Part shown: piece after piece, positions 18,638 through 28,297 of the stretch
Position numbering within the stretch: position 1 is the stretch's first letter
Layout of the letters: every line of letters starts with the position of its first letter
Source of the DNA: Caulobacteraceae bacterium
GTDB taxonomy: Bacteria; Pseudomonadota; Alphaproteobacteria; Caulobacterales; Caulobacteraceae
DNA: 64,000 nt
Assembly (NCBI GenBank): GCA_027487945.1
Contig: JAIYCQ010000007.1
Span: forward strand, 51,380 to 115,379
Direction of reading: 5' to 3'
The notes under the pieces: generated by a model
Databases searched by the model: none
What the model saw: only the letters and a program-made list of their open reading frames with translations
Told to the model about the DNA's origin: nothing
Made by a program: the position numbers and the translations under genes

Positions 18638-20429
18638 TGGCGCTACGGGTCGTCAACAGCCTGCGGGCGGTACGGTGACGGTTTGTCAGGCCGGTACGAC
18701 GGAGAGGCCCGCAAAGTTCTGTGACGTCGACAGGATCGAGCTGAAGCTCGCGATCAAGGACGGCCCGACGCACACGGTCAGCAACACGGTCAGGAAGGCG
18801 GGACAGTCCAAGCCGGCGAACCTGCCCAGAGACCACGAGGCCTGGCCCTTGCTGGACAGGTATTCGGCCGTGATTGCGATCGAGACGGACTACGCGGTGG
18901 CGGGGCGCGCCGGAGCCGGCCAGTTCGACGGCGGAAACAAGGCTCAGGAGAAGTTCGCCCGGGCGTCCGTGAAGACCAGCGCGAGCGAACGCTGCGAACT
19001 TCACCCGGCAGTCATGCCCTACTCGAAGGACCAGTTCGCGCAGCGTGGTCTTCAGAGCGAGGACATCCTCATGTCTATCGAGACAGAGGATTTCGAGTAC
19101 ACGAAGTTTTTCGCGCAGCTCTGGAAGTGGACAGGGTTTTCGGAACTCGTATCGCCTGCAACCATTGAGCAGGAGTTCACGGTCGCGGGCTGCGCCGCAC
19201 CATCGTCAGGCGCGGCGAGAGGATCCTTCACAGCCCTCGCCCGGATGACTGCCCGGGACGAATGGCGCTTGGAGTACGCCCTGCCGGCCGGACTAACCCT
19301 GAAGTTTGCTCGAAGTGAGACGAGCACGGCCTATCATGGCGGCGCAAGCGAGACCTCGTCGTCCACCAAGCTGGCGGGTCGAGCCGGCGACAACAGCGCC
19401 GACTACGAAAGCAGCTCCAACAGCTATCGTTCGGGGGCGTCGAGCAGCTCTTCTTCCTCTGCCACGATCGCAGCGAAGGACAGCACTACAACCCTGTCGG
19501 TCGAGCGGAAGACCGCAAGCCTGTCTGCCGTCGGCGAGGTTGATCCGGGGGCCGAACACCGCTTCGGGAAGGCCGTCGATGACATGGACGATGAGGGGCC
19601 TGGCAGAGCGAAGGCTCTCGGCGACAAGCTGTCGTCCGCCACGGGTTCGGGGAAGGCTGCGCTTAGGGTCATGCGCAACGGCGCCGACCTCTCGACCGCC
19701 GATGTCGCCGGCATGGTCAAGAGGGTCACCGACACCGCTGAGGCCGTAGGTGATGCGATTGATCTTGCTCGACAGATCATCAACGGCGGCCTGAAAGCGG
19801 CGGCGCCCGCGTCCGTCACCGCGACGATCGGTTTCGAGTTTTCGCTCTTCGCCGGCACGGCGGGCTTCCGGCACTGGCGCATTCCGACTGCTCCCATCAC
19901 CGGTCCAGCCTACTACATCGATACCTCGGACTGCCGCTGGACGCTTGGCGTCAGCCTGACCCTCGCCTCCGGCTCACTGAACGTGGGCATTGAGGGGCAA
20001 ATGAAGTTCATCGCCGCGTGGATCGCCAGTGCGACGCTGTCGGTGGAGGCGAAGTGCACCGGAAGCGCCGAACTCGCCTTCGACATCGGGAAGGGCGACG
20101 CGCCGGTCGCGATCAGCGGCAATGGCTGGTATGGCGCGACCGTATCGGCGACGGGGGATATCACGGTGGCCGCTTACTACGGGACGGTGACGGGGCAGGT
20201 CGAAGGCGGCGTCCGCTACATCTACGAAGGTAACTTCGACTCCCTGGACCTCAAGCCCAAAAGGTCGAGTTTGCGGTCGGAGCGCACGACCTTCAGCGTC
20301 AAGATCATGCGGGGCAACAAGCTGGCCGAGTTCTTTGGCTACAGCGAAAACAAGAAATCCTACAAATGGCCGCCGGACGGGCCGCTCGTCCTGTTCGAGG
20401 ACGACCAGTTCGTGAAGGACTTCCTCTGA
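18630..20429 (+). CDS. Candidate T6SS effector of unknown family (599 aa)
   Basis: No known toxin motif is recognised. Residues about 1-230 form a soluble mixed domain with CQAGTTERPAKFCDVDRIEL at 19-38. Residues about 235-285 are a Ser-rich linker that includes seven consecutive Ser. A helical stretch covers about 340-390. Residues about 395-535 are a Gly/Ala/aromatic beta-rich region (ATIGFEFSLFAGTAGF, LNVGIEGQMKFIAAWIASAT, TVAAYYGTVTGQVEGGVRYI) that looks like amphipathic or barrel-like strands. The GTG at 18630 has GGAGG 6 bases upstream. The stop overlaps the PAAR ATG (TGATG), and a DUF4123 adaptor follows, which is why it is proposed as the cargo. Confidence 0.72.
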   Translation: MGSGATGRQQPAGGTVTVCQAGTTERPAKFCDVDRIELKLAIKDGPTHTVSNTVRKAGQSKPANLPRDHEAWPLLDRYSAVIAIETDYAVAGRAGAGQFDGGNKAQEKFARASVKTSASERCELHPAVMPYSKDQFAQRGLQSEDILMSIETEDFEYTKFFAQLWKWTGFSELVSPATIEQEFTVAGCAAPSSGAARGSFTALARMTARDEWRLEYALPAGLTLKFARSETSTAYHGGASETSSSTKLAGRAGDNSADYESSSNSYRSGASSSSSSSATIAAKDSTTTLSVERKTASLSAVGEVDPGAEHRFGKAVDDMDDEGPGRAKALGDKLSSATGSGKAALRVMRNGADLSTADVAGMVKRVTDTAEAVGDAIDLARQIINGGLKAAAPASVTATIGFEFSLFAGTAGFRHWRIPTAPITGPAYYIDTSDCRWTLGVSLTLASGSLNVGIEGQMKFIAAWIASATLSVEAKCTGSAELAFDIGKGDAPVAISGNGWYGATVSATGDITVAAYYGTVTGQVEGGVRYIYEGNFDSLDLKPKRSSLRSERTTFSVKIMRGNKLAEFFGYSENKKSYKWPPDGPLVLFEDDQFVKDFL

Positions 20430-20884
20430 TGCCGCCCGCCGCCCGCATCACCGACATGCACACCTGCCCGATGGTCATCCCGGGCACGCCGCCGATTCCG
20501 CATGTCGGCGGTCCCATCTCGAAAGGCTCGCCCAATGTCCTGACCGGCAAGCTGCCGCAGGCGCGGGTCGGGGACCAGGCTGTCTGCGTTGGTCCGCCGG
20601 ACGCAATCGCCAAGGGCTCCAGCGGCGTCTTCGTCAACAAGAAGGCCGCAGCCCGGATCGGCGACCAGACCGCCCACGGCGGAACCGTCGTCGCCGGTCT
20701 GCCGACCGTGATCATCGGCGAAACAAAGGCAGGCGGCGGCGGCGGCGGCGCCGCGCTGGCGATGGGCAGCGTCTCCTTCGCCCATACCGAGGTCATCCAG
20801 CAGCTGAACGTTCTCATCGACGCCTGGAAGTCCGGCGCGCCGTTCTGCGAGGCCTGCTTCAAGAAGGCGGGCGGGGCGCAGTGA
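20429..20884 (+). CDS. PAAR-domain protein, T6SS spike tip
   Basis: 151 residues. The PAAR pattern is explicit: PPAARITDMHTCP at the start, VGGPISKGSPNVL, QARVGDQAVC, VNKKAAARIGDQTAHGG and GLPTVIIGE. The His and Cys residues fit the zinc-bearing cone that caps the VgrG trimer. After a Gly-rich stretch (about 105-115) there is a short C-terminal tail (EVIQQLNVLIDAWKSGAPFC) with two cysteines, too small to be a known toxin domain. The start overlaps the upstream stop (TGATG) and its end overlaps the DUF4123 start (GTGA). Confidence 0.93.
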   Translation: MPPAARITDMHTCPMVIPGTPPIPHVGGPISKGSPNVLTGKLPQARVGDQAVCVGPPDAIAKGSSGVFVNKKAAARIGDQTAHGGTVVAGLPTVIIGETKAGGGGGGAALAMGSVSFAHTEVIQQLNVLIDAWKSGAPFCEACFKKAGGAQ

Positions 20885-21378
20885 CCACCCCCACCCTCTA
20901 CGCCATCCTCGACCTCGCCGCCGACCCGGGGCTGAACGCCCATGTCCAGCGGCTGGAGCCCGAGGCCGCGGCCTGCCTGTTCGAGGGGAAACTGCATCCG
21001 CAACTGAAGGCGGCCTCGCCGCATCTGGTTGAGCTGGCGCCGACTGATCCACTGTCGCGGCTCTGGCGAGGCGAGGGTTGGGGCCGGGCGTGGGGGCTGC
21101 TTATCTCGTCTACGGCCTCGCTGCCGGTCGTGCGCCGCCGCCTCCGACATTTCACCCAGGCGCGGCTGCCGGACGGGACCGGCCCGGTGCTGTTCCGTTT
21201 CTGGGACCCGCGGGTGTTCCGCACGTACATACCGCTGGTCGAACCCGCCGAGCTGGCGCCGTGGTTCACCGACATCGACCGCTACATCGTCGAGTCGGAG
21301 GATGGCGCCGCCAGTCTGCGCTACAGCCTCGCCGCCGGCCGGCTGGTCGTCGAAACCCTGCCCCGCCCAACCGCCTGA
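20881..21378 (+). CDS. DUF4123-domain T6SS effector adaptor (Tap/TEC type)
   Basis: 165 residues. It begins TPTLYAILDLAADPGLNAHV and continues WGLLISSTASLPVVRRRLRHF and GPVLFRFWDPRVFRTYIP, the conserved blocks of DUF4123. These proteins hold an effector and load it on the VgrG/PAAR tip without being secreted themselves. The GTG start overlaps the PAAR stop (GTGA). Because vgrG has no toxin domain, this adaptor implies a separate cargo, most simply the 599-aa protein two genes upstream. It converges with ppkA 22 bases away. Confidence 0.9.
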   Translation: MTTPTLYAILDLAADPGLNAHVQRLEPEAAACLFEGKLHPQLKAASPHLVELAPTDPLSRLWRGEGWGRAWGLLISSTASLPVVRRRLRHFTQARLPDGTGPVLFRFWDPRVFRTYIPLVEPAELAPWFTDIDRYIVESEDGAASLRYSLAAGRLVVETLPRPTA

Positions 21379-21400
21379 GCGATCTGCCGGGGCCCGGAGG

Positions 21401-23611
21401 CTAGTCGCAGCCCAGCGCAGGGTCGCAGGCGGGCCTGGACGGCGCGGGCTTCGGCGCCGGCGCGGGCGCTGCGCGTTCTACTTTGGGCTTCGGCCTGGGG
21501 GCCACGACCTTCGGCGGCGCGGCCTTCGGCTTGGGCGCCGGCGCGGGGGCGGCGACAGCGGGGCGCAGGGGGGCCGGCGGCGGCGCGGCCGCGGCGGCCG
21601 GCGCCGGCTCGACGCGATACCAGTCCATCTGCGAGGTCCAGCCCTTGTCCTTCGCATCCTCCGCGAGGCGGTTGGCGATCGGGCCGCCGCCGCCGGTGTC
21701 GGCTGTGAACGGTCCGGCGCCGCGCAGCGCCAGCAGGCCGTAGGGGCCCTGCAGGTCGTTGCACAGGCCGATCCGGGTGCGGTTGGTCCCCGACGGGGAG
21801 GCGCTCGTGATCAGGCCTGACCCGGCGCGGATCTGCGCCTTGCTGCGGAACACCGCCTGCACCGTGCCACCCGGACGCATCAGGTACAGCGCCATGTCCT
21901 CGCCGCTGGCCGTGGCGGTGTCGACGTCGACATAGGCCAGCGCCACGCGCGGATCATCGCCGCACTCGGCCTGGCGGGCGGGGGTGAAGGAGGGACTGGC
22001 CGCCTTGACCCATTCGGCGCCCGGCACGGTAGCGGCCTTCAGCGGACGCACCGCCTCGAGCAGCGAACAGGACTGGCCCTGGATGAACATGACGCCCGAG
22101 GTGTCGGCCCCCTGAACGCGCTGGCTGGTCGGCCCCTCGAAGCCCGAGCTCGCCGCGCCCTTCAGGCGGGTGCTGTCCGGCCCGCCGTCAGGCTCCAGCC
22201 ATGAGCAGCTGATCGACTGCAGCTTCTGGTCGACGGTTGCGGCGGCGGTGGTCTCAACGTCGCCGCCGGCGTCGTCGCCGCGGCCCAGCATGAGCGCCAG
22301 CGGCAGGCCGATGAGGAGCACCGCCCCGCCCACCGCGATGGCGACCATCGCCGGCATCGGCAACGGCAGACGCCGCTCGCCCCTGTCGACCGGGGCCGGT
22401 TTGGGGGCGCGCGGCGGAGGCGGAGCCTTGTCGGCGACCTTCCTGGGCGGCGGCGGCGCGGTCTTGCGGCCGGCCGGGGCGTTGAGGTCGACCGCCGTGA
22501 TCGCCTGGGTAACCTCCTCCATGGACCGGAAGCGGTCCTTGGGATTGGGCGCCAGCATCTTCCCGAACAACGGCTGCAGCGGGGCGGGCAGGATCGACAG
22601 GTCGGGGCCCGCCCGACGCCGGTCGACCGCCTCGACCAGGGTCGAGCCCATGTCGATGGGCTTGCCGTTGAAAACGGCCAGCATCACCAGGCCCAGGCTG
22701 TAGATGTCAGTCCACGGCCCGATCTCGCGACCGAAGTCGCCGAACTGCTCGGGCGCCACGAAGGCCAGCTTGCCCGCAAAGCCGTCACCCACGATCGTCG
22801 CGTGCGAGGCGTCCAGGTCCTTGGCGATGCCGAAGTCGATGATCGTCGCTGTCGAGATCTTCTCGCCCGGCAGCAGGATGTTGTCCGGCGAGATGTCGCG
22901 GTGAATGGCGCCCAGGTCGTGCGCGACCCGCAGGCCGTTGGCCAGCCGCTGGGTGAGGGCGAGCAGATCGGCCGGCGTGACAGTGATCTTGCCGATCAGC
23001 TGGTCCAGTCCGACGCCGTCGACAAAGTCGGTGACGATGTAGAGCACGCCCAGCTCGGGCTCGTTGGCCAGCACCCGGTACTGCACAAGCGCCGGATGGC
23101 TGAGGCGCGTGAGGGTGCGGGCCTCCTTGCGGAACATCGCCTGGACATTGGGGTCGGCGGCCAGGTGCGGCAGGATGACCTTGATGGCCACCTTTTCGTC
23201 GGTGTTGACGTTGACGCCTTCGTAGACCTCGCCCATCCCGCCGCGGGCGATGAAGCGCCGGACCTCGAAGATGTGATTCAGGACCGAGCCGATGCTGACT
23301 CGCCCGGCCGGTGTCGCGCCGGGCGCGCTGAACGGGGCGCCGGTCGCCATGGGCGGCGGCGTGGCGGCCGGAGGCGGCGCGCTGGGTTGCAGGATGGTCG
23401 ACGGCGGCGGCGCGGCCTTGCGTCCCCGACGCCCCCGGGGTGCGGCGGCGGGTTCGTCGCCGTCGCTCGGGACATCCGCCTCCACCGGCGGCGTGACCTC
23501 GCCGGAAAACCAGGCGTCCTCGGCCGCGCTCTTGTCCCCGCCGGCCGGGCGGGGCGACGGCTCGAACACCGTCTTGGCGGGGCCGTCTTCGTCTTCAGGG
23601 TCCTGAGACAT
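21401..23611 (-). CDS. ppkA: PpkA, T6SS transmembrane serine/threonine kinase
   Basis: 736 residues. A disordered acidic/Pro N-terminus (1-110) carries TVFEPSP at 14-20 and the related TILQPSAP at 72-79. The kinase domain (about 115-370) has the Gly-rich loop ARGGMGEVY, Lys144 in VAIKV, IHRDISPDNI with Asp239 and DFG at 259-261. A Pro-rich stretch follows, then one membrane segment at about 421-443. The periplasmic part ends in a Pro/Ala/Lys-rich tail after a domain with several Cys and Gly. PpkA phosphorylates T6SS proteins to switch on assembly, opposed by PppA. It is the last gene of operon 2, 3 bases after pppA. Confidence 0.93.
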   Translation of the reverse strand: MSQDPEDEDGPAKTVFEPSPRPAGGDKSAAEDAWFSGEVTPPVEADVPSDGDEPAAAPRGRRGRKAAPPPSTILQPSAPPPAATPPPMATGAPFSAPGATPAGRVSIGSVLNHIFEVRRFIARGGMGEVYEGVNVNTDEKVAIKVILPHLAADPNVQAMFRKEARTLTRLSHPALVQYRVLANEPELGVLYIVTDFVDGVGLDQLIGKITVTPADLLALTQRLANGLRVAHDLGAIHRDISPDNILLPGEKISTATIIDFGIAKDLDASHATIVGDGFAGKLAFVAPEQFGDFGREIGPWTDIYSLGLVMLAVFNGKPIDMGSTLVEAVDRRRAGPDLSILPAPLQPLFGKMLAPNPKDRFRSMEEVTQAITAVDLNAPAGRKTAPPPPRKVADKAPPPPRAPKPAPVDRGERRLPLPMPAMVAIAVGGAVLLIGLPLALMLGRGDDAGGDVETTAAATVDQKLQSISCSWLEPDGGPDSTRLKGAASSGFEGPTSQRVQGADTSGVMFIQGQSCSLLEAVRPLKAATVPGAEWVKAASPSFTPARQAECGDDPRVALAYVDVDTATASGEDMALYLMRPGGTVQAVFRSKAQIRAGSGLITSASPSGTNRTRIGLCNDLQGPYGLLALRGAGPFTADTGGGGPIANRLAEDAKDKGWTSQMDWYRVEPAPAAAAAPPPAPLRPAVAAPAPAPKPKAAPPKVVAPRPKPKVERAAPAPAPKPAPSRPACDPALGCD

Positions 23612-23614
23612 GAA

Positions 23615-24367
23615 CTATACGGCTCCCGGGAGGGTGAGGGCCGTCATCTCTTCGCAGGCCACGGTGATGATGGTGACATTGTCCGGGGCGTTTCGCGACA
23701 GGGTCAGCTCGAGCAGTTCTCGCGCCGCCGTCGCCGGATCCGACGCCAGCAGGCGAGCCTCGATCTCCTCCGGGGATACCAGCCCGCTCAGGCCATCGCT
23801 GCACAGCAGATAGATGTCGGGCGTGCGCAGTTCGCCGGTGACGACATCGACCCGCAGCTCATCCTCGACGCCGACAGCCCGCGACAGCACGTGCGACATC
23901 GGGTGGCCGGCGGCCGTCTCCTCGGTCAACAGGCCGCGATCAATCATGTCCTGGACCTGGGTGTGATCGCGGGTCAGTTGTTCGAGGCGCTTGTCGCGCA
24001 GGCGATAGCACCGGCTGTCGCCGACCCAGGCGCAGGCGTAGCTGGCCCCGTCGGCCATCAGCATGACCACGGTCGAACCCATCCGCTTTCCGCGGCCGTC
24101 GGCCTCGGTCTGGATGCGGGCGTTGGCGGCCGACAGCGCCTCTCGGGCGTTGGCCAGATCGGTCTCGAAGTCGCCGGTGGCGGTGACGGCGGCCAGGGCC
24201 TCCACGATGGCCCGGGACGCCCACTGGCCGTTCTCATGCCCGCCCATGCCGTCGGCGACGGCCCAAAGGCCCATATCGCTACGGACGATCATCGAGTCCT
24301 CATTGACCGTTCGAACCCGACCCTCATGGGTCTGGGCCGCGGCGGAAAAGCGAAGGTTTGACCTCAT
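23615..24367 (-). CDS. pppA: PppA, PP2C-family phosphatase opposing PpkA
   Basis: 250 residues. The PP2C motifs are in order: TVNEDS, AVADGMGGH, MGSTVVMLMADG, CAWVGDSRCYRL, LTRDHTQVQ, LLCSDGLSG and NAPDNVTIITVA; the Asp residues bind the two metal ions. It removes phosphate from PpkA targets and so turns T6SS off. The start ATG at 24367 has GGAGG 5 bases upstream and overlaps the tagF stop (ATGA). The open frame continues upstream to 24475, but that part is low complexity and overlaps tagF. Confidence 0.95.
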   Translation of the reverse strand: MRSNLRFSAAAQTHEGRVRTVNEDSMIVRSDMGLWAVADGMGGHENGQWASRAIVEALAAVTATGDFETDLANAREALSAANARIQTEADGRGKRMGSTVVMLMADGASYACAWVGDSRCYRLRDKRLEQLTRDHTQVQDMIDRGLLTEETAAGHPMSHVLSRAVGVEDELRVDVVTGELRTPDIYLLCSDGLSGLVSPEEIEARLLASDPATAARELLELTLSRNAPDNVTIITVACEEMTALTLPGAV

Positions 24368-24948
24368 GCTGCCTCCTTCAGCAGGACCGCGATGCGATCG
24401 AGCGCGCCGGCGACGAAGCCGGCAACTGGCGCGTTGGACGCCACGGGTTGAATGATGTCGCCGAAAGCCCACCACACGCCCTCGGCCGCCTGGGCGTCGA
24501 GAGCCTTGGCCGCGGCAAGGGCGTCGGGCGACGTCGCGGGCTCGCCGATCGCGGCCAGGGCCGCGTCTGCCTCAAGACCCTCGACCAGGATACGGCGAAT
24601 CGCGGATTCGGCGGCGAGGGCGCCGGTCAGGCCGGCAAAAGCGGCCTCGGCCTGCTCAAGACCATCCTGGCCGGCGATGATCAGGAATCGGCGGCCGGCG
24701 GAGTCGATGGAGGCGGCGATCGCCCCCCACCGCCAGCCTTCGCCCAGGGGGCCGGGCCCGCAGACAAAGCCCCAGGGCGGCACGGCGTCGTGCGCCTCGT
24801 CGAACCCGTCACCCAGTTGTTCGCGCGCGGAGGCGATCTCGGCGCTCGCCCAGTCGTCCCATACCCGCTCGAACTCCGGTTCAAGACCGCGGGAGACGAA
24901 GTCACCGTGGGTGGGCAGCTTGCCGAACAGGAAGGGCGATCCGCTCAC
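24364..24948 (-). CDS. tagF: TagF, T6SS post-translational repressor
   Basis: 194 residues. It begins with the hallmark SPFLFGKLPTHGDFVSRGL, contains LEPEFERVWDDWASAEIASA and DAVPPWGFVCGPGPLGEGWR, and ends with an Ala-rich helical part. TagF blocks T6SS activity independently of phosphorylation; in some bacteria it is fused to PppA, here the genes are separate but overlap by 4 bases. A GTG at 24948 is chosen: it directly follows the tssM stop, and GGAG lies about 7 bases upstream. Confidence 0.93.
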   Translation of the reverse strand: MSGSPFLFGKLPTHGDFVSRGLEPEFERVWDDWASAEIASAREQLGDGFDEAHDAVPPWGFVCGPGPLGEGWRWGAIAASIDSAGRRFLIIAGQDGLEQAEAAFAGLTGALAAESAIRRILVEGLEADAALAAIGEPATSPDALAAAKALDAQAAEGVWWAFGDIIQPVASNAPVAGFVAGALDRIAVLLKEAA

Positions 24949-24949
24949 G

Positions 24950-27900
24950 CTACAGCTCCGCAGGACAGCGGAAGCCCCAGGGGCCATCGCGGAAGGGATT
25001 GCGCATGGTTCGCGGCAGCACGACCCGGAAGGTCACCGAGGATGAGCCCTTGGCGAAAGTCGTGCGGACGGCGTCGCCGGTGTTGGCCATCTGGGTCGGT
25101 GGCCCGAACAGCCGGAACAGTGGCCACTCGCCGCTCTGGTACAGATAGTCAGACGTGCCCTGGAAGGTGATGCTGGCGGTGGCGTTGTCGTTCGGGGTCC
25201 AGCGGAAGTCCACCGGCTGGGCGTTGTCGCGCCGGAAGATGTGGCTGGCGCTGCCGATCTTGACTTCGACCGCATCGACTCCGGGACTGAAGCTGACCGC
25301 CGTCATCTGCATCTGCAGGCCGTCGGACATCAGCAGCTGCAGGTCGCGAGCCTCCTGGAAGCGCTGCGGACTGGAGACGAAGCGTTGGGCCACCGGGTCG
25401 TCAGAACGCCAGCGCCAGAAGGGACCGGTCACATCGATATGCTGCGACAGCTTGCCCTTCACGAACTGGTCGAGGATGCCGCCCGGACCGAAGAACTCGG
25501 CGACCTCGCGCCGGCTCGCGTCGGAAGCGGCGCTGCGCACGAACGGATAGGCAAGGCCCGTCACCCGCTGGCAGACGGGCAGGATGGTCTGCTGGTACTC
25601 CAGCTTTAGCGCGTCGGCGGACACCGACACGCCGGCCTGGTCGACCTGTCCCGCCGCCCCGGCGACGAAGGGGCGAAGGTCGTCGGAGGGGATGCTCATC
25701 GCCATCAGCCGCAGCTTGCTGCTGGCGTCCTGAAGGGCCGGCCCCGCCATCGGGTCCGAAGCGGGCTTGAGCGAGGCTTCCTTCACCTGTTTGACCAGGT
25801 TGACGAAGGCGGCGGAGTCGAAGCCCGACAGGGTTGCGAAGTCGGCTGTGATCCGGGCGCCGGCGTCCAGCCCGCCGACGGCGGGGACCTTCTTGCCCGG
25901 CAGGGACAGGTTGGTCTCTCGCTTCACCCGGTCGAGGATGGTGGTAAGCGGCGACGGCGGCGCAAACAGGGCCTGGGCCGCGGCGTCGTCCCGCACGTAG
26001 TCGGCCGGGGCGAGGGCCGCCAGCACTTCGCGCCAGCGGCGGCTGTAGTCCGCGGCGTAGGCCTGGCCGATCTCGGAGGCGAGGCCGAGTCGAGCGCCCG
26101 CCGGGATGCTCGACTGGTCGCCCAGCACCCAGCCCTCGCTGGCCAGTTGCTCGATCACCTTGGGCAGGTTGGCCTGGTACTGCTTGAAGTAGCCTTCGCG
26201 GGTGAACAGGTAGGGCACCGACAGGGCCTCGACCTGTCCCGGGTTGGCGAAGGCGCGCAGCTTGTCGGTCGGCACGCCGGTGCGCCAGGGCTGACCATCG
26301 GACGGCAGGTCGCGCAGGATCGCGTAGCCGCGCTGTCCGGGCGTGAGCTGGGCCAGCAGCAGGGTCTGGGTGCTGGTCACCAGCGACGGATCAAACGGCG
26401 CCTGGCGGCTGCCGCCCCAGACCCGGCCTATTTCCGGATCATCGAGCAGCGCGGTCAGGTGCTTGCCGAGCCCCGCGCGCGCTGTGGTCAGGTCGCCGCC
26501 GGCCAGACTGTAGCGGCTCCAGTCGGCCATCACCCAGTCGCCGGCGCCCGCGATATCGCGCTTGTGGATCTTCACCGGCGCGTCGCCCGACACAAGGCGA
26601 TAGGCGCGCAGGCCGGAGTACAGCTCAACCGGGGCCTGACGGTTCTCGCGCAGGAAGTCCTCCATCCGCAGCATCAGACGGGGCAGCATGATCCGCTGGA
26701 GGCCGTCGAGGTATGCCTCTTCGACGTCACGGCTCAGGCCGTTGTCGTGCATGCCGAGTCCGAGCGGGAAGCGCGGGAAGCCCTTGGCCCGGCGTTCGTC
26801 GTAGCCCCCCGGCAGGCCGCGCAGACTGTCGAGCATCGGCAGCACGTCGGCGAGACCTGGATCGGCGGCGCTGACCTCACGCATGTCGACGCCGTGCAAC
26901 GAGGGCTGCAGCGCGGTCGCCACGGCCAGCACCTTCCGCTGGTAGCCGAGGTTGGCCACGAAGCTGGCTGTCCACGCCAGAACGAGCAGGGCGCTGGCCG
27001 CAGCGATGCCGGCGTAGGCGGCGGTGACCATCGCGGCGTCGCGCTTGCGGGCCTCAGGGGTCTGACGCGCCAGGCCCGCTTCCTTGAAGATGACTTCGTT
27101 CAGAAGGCGGTTGATGAAATAGGCGCGTCCGCGACCGCTGCGGTCGGGTTCGACCTCAGCCAGGGCGGCCGTCGCGCCGAGCAGGGCGTCAAGGGGCGTG
27201 CCCTCCTGGACGCCGCTGGTGAAGTAGAAGCCGCGCAGCTCCGCCGCCTGTTCCGCCGCCTCGGCCGGGAAGGCGCCTGCCAGCAGCCGCACCACGCTGT
27301 CGCGCAGGCATTCGAGCTGGGCGGGGAATCCGATGATGAGGCCGCGACGACGCGGGTCGAGTTCGGCCTGGATGCGTCCGGAAGCCCGGTCGGCCACAGC
27401 CTGCGCCACCTCGTCGAAGGCCAGGGCAAGGTTGGCCGGCTGGCGCGGGCCGTCGACAGGCAGCGTCGCGCCCAGCACGGACCGGCGTCCCTCGACATCA
27501 AGGTCGTCATAGAACTCACGGAAGCCGGCGATCAGGTCGGACTTGGTGAAGACCACATAGACGGGGGCGATGGTCTGAAGGCCTTCACGCAGCTCAAGCA
27601 GGCGGCGGCGGATGGTGTCGGCGTGGCGGTCCAGCGTCGCGCGGTCGGCGCCGGCCAGGGTGTCCATGCCGATGGCGACCATGACGCCGTTGATCGGCTG
27701 CAGTGGCCGGTTGACGCGCAACAGGGACAGGAACCGGTCCCACCCCTCCTTGTCCCGCGCTTCGAACGAGTCCTGGCTGGTGTAACGGCCGGCGGTGTCG
27801 ACCAGCACAGCCTCGTCCGCGAACCAGAAGTCGAGGTTGCGGGTCCCGCCGACGCCCTTCAGCGCGGTGTCCGAGAACGGGAAGCGCAGACCGGAGTTCA

Positions 27901-28297
27901 GCAGCGCGGTGGTCTTGCCCGAGCCCGGCGCGCCGATGATCACGTACCAGGGGCGACTGTAGAGGTAGTTGCGCTGGCCGCGCGCGTCAGCCTTGAGCTT
28001 GGCGAGGGCGTCCTTCATCCGGCCGGCGAGAACGGCGCTTTCGTCGCCCGCCTTGGCGGATTCGGACTCAAGCGCGCTGGCCAGTTTTGCGGCGGCGCGG
28101 CGGGCGGCGAGGAACCGCCACAGGAAGGCCAGACCCCAGATGAGCGCAACCAGGCCCACCAGCGCCAGCCGCCAGGGCAGTGGGCGCAGGCCGTGGACCA
28201 GCATCGGCAGAACCAGGGACACGAGCAGCGCGGCTACAACCGCTGCGGTGACCGACAGGACCCACCAGTTGGCGAGCAGCTTCAGGACGCGCTTCAT
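24950..28297 (-). CDS. tssM: TssM (IcmF), inner-membrane core protein of T6SS
   Basis: 1115 residues. Two membrane segments lie at about 11-31 and 43-63. A cytoplasmic NTPase-like domain has an intact Walker A (GAPGSGKTT at 122-130) and VLVDTAGRY. A third membrane segment near 420-445 leads to the long periplasmic domain and the IcmF C-terminal beta part (VDFRWTPNDNATASITFQGT). TssM spans the inner membrane and periplasm and joins TssL to the outer membrane. Its start overlaps the tssL stop (ATGA). TssJ, the usual outer-membrane lipoprotein partner, is not found in the window. Confidence 0.96.
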   Translation of the reverse strand: MKRVLKLLANWWVLSVTAAVVAALLVSLVLPMLVHGLRPLPWRLALVGLVALIWGLAFLWRFLAARRAAAKLASALESESAKAGDESAVLAGRMKDALAKLKADARGQRNYLYSRPWYVIIGAPGSGKTTALLNSGLRFPFSDTALKGVGGTRNLDFWFADEAVLVDTAGRYTSQDSFEARDKEGWDRFLSLLRVNRPLQPINGVMVAIGMDTLAGADRATLDRHADTIRRRLLELREGLQTIAPVYVVFTKSDLIAGFREFYDDLDVEGRRSVLGATLPVDGPRQPANLALAFDEVAQAVADRASGRIQAELDPRRRGLIIGFPAQLECLRDSVVRLLAGAFPAEAAEQAAELRGFYFTSGVQEGTPLDALLGATAALAEVEPDRSGRGRAYFINRLLNEVIFKEAGLARQTPEARKRDAAMVTAAYAGIAAASALLVLAWTASFVANLGYQRKVLAVATALQPSLHGVDMREVSAADPGLADVLPMLDSLRGLPGGYDERRAKGFPRFPLGLGMHDNGLSRDVEEAYLDGLQRIMLPRLMLRMEDFLRENRQAPVELYSGLRAYRLVSGDAPVKIHKRDIAGAGDWVMADWSRYSLAGGDLTTARAGLGKHLTALLDDPEIGRVWGGSRQAPFDPSLVTSTQTLLLAQLTPGQRGYAILRDLPSDGQPWRTGVPTDKLRAFANPGQVEALSVPYLFTREGYFKQYQANLPKVIEQLASEGWVLGDQSSIPAGARLGLASEIGQAYAADYSRRWREVLAALAPADYVRDDAAAQALFAPPSPLTTILDRVKRETNLSLPGKKVPAVGGLDAGARITADFATLSGFDSAAFVNLVKQVKEASLKPASDPMAGPALQDASSKLRLMAMSIPSDDLRPFVAGAAGQVDQAGVSVSADALKLEYQQTILPVCQRVTGLAYPFVRSAASDASRREVAEFFGPGGILDQFVKGKLSQHIDVTGPFWRWRSDDPVAQRFVSSPQRFQEARDLQLLMSDGLQMQMTAVSFSPGVDAVEVKIGSASHIFRRDNAQPVDFRWTPNDNATASITFQGTSDYLYQSGEWPLFRLFGPPTQMANTGDAVRTTFAKGSSSVTFRVVLPRTMRNPFRDGPWGFRCPAEL

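Noticed and set aside
24367..24475. N-terminal extension of PppA upstream of 24367
   Set aside because: It overlaps tagF, is Arg-rich low complexity, and the GGAGG-spaced ATG at 24367 matches the PP2C family start.
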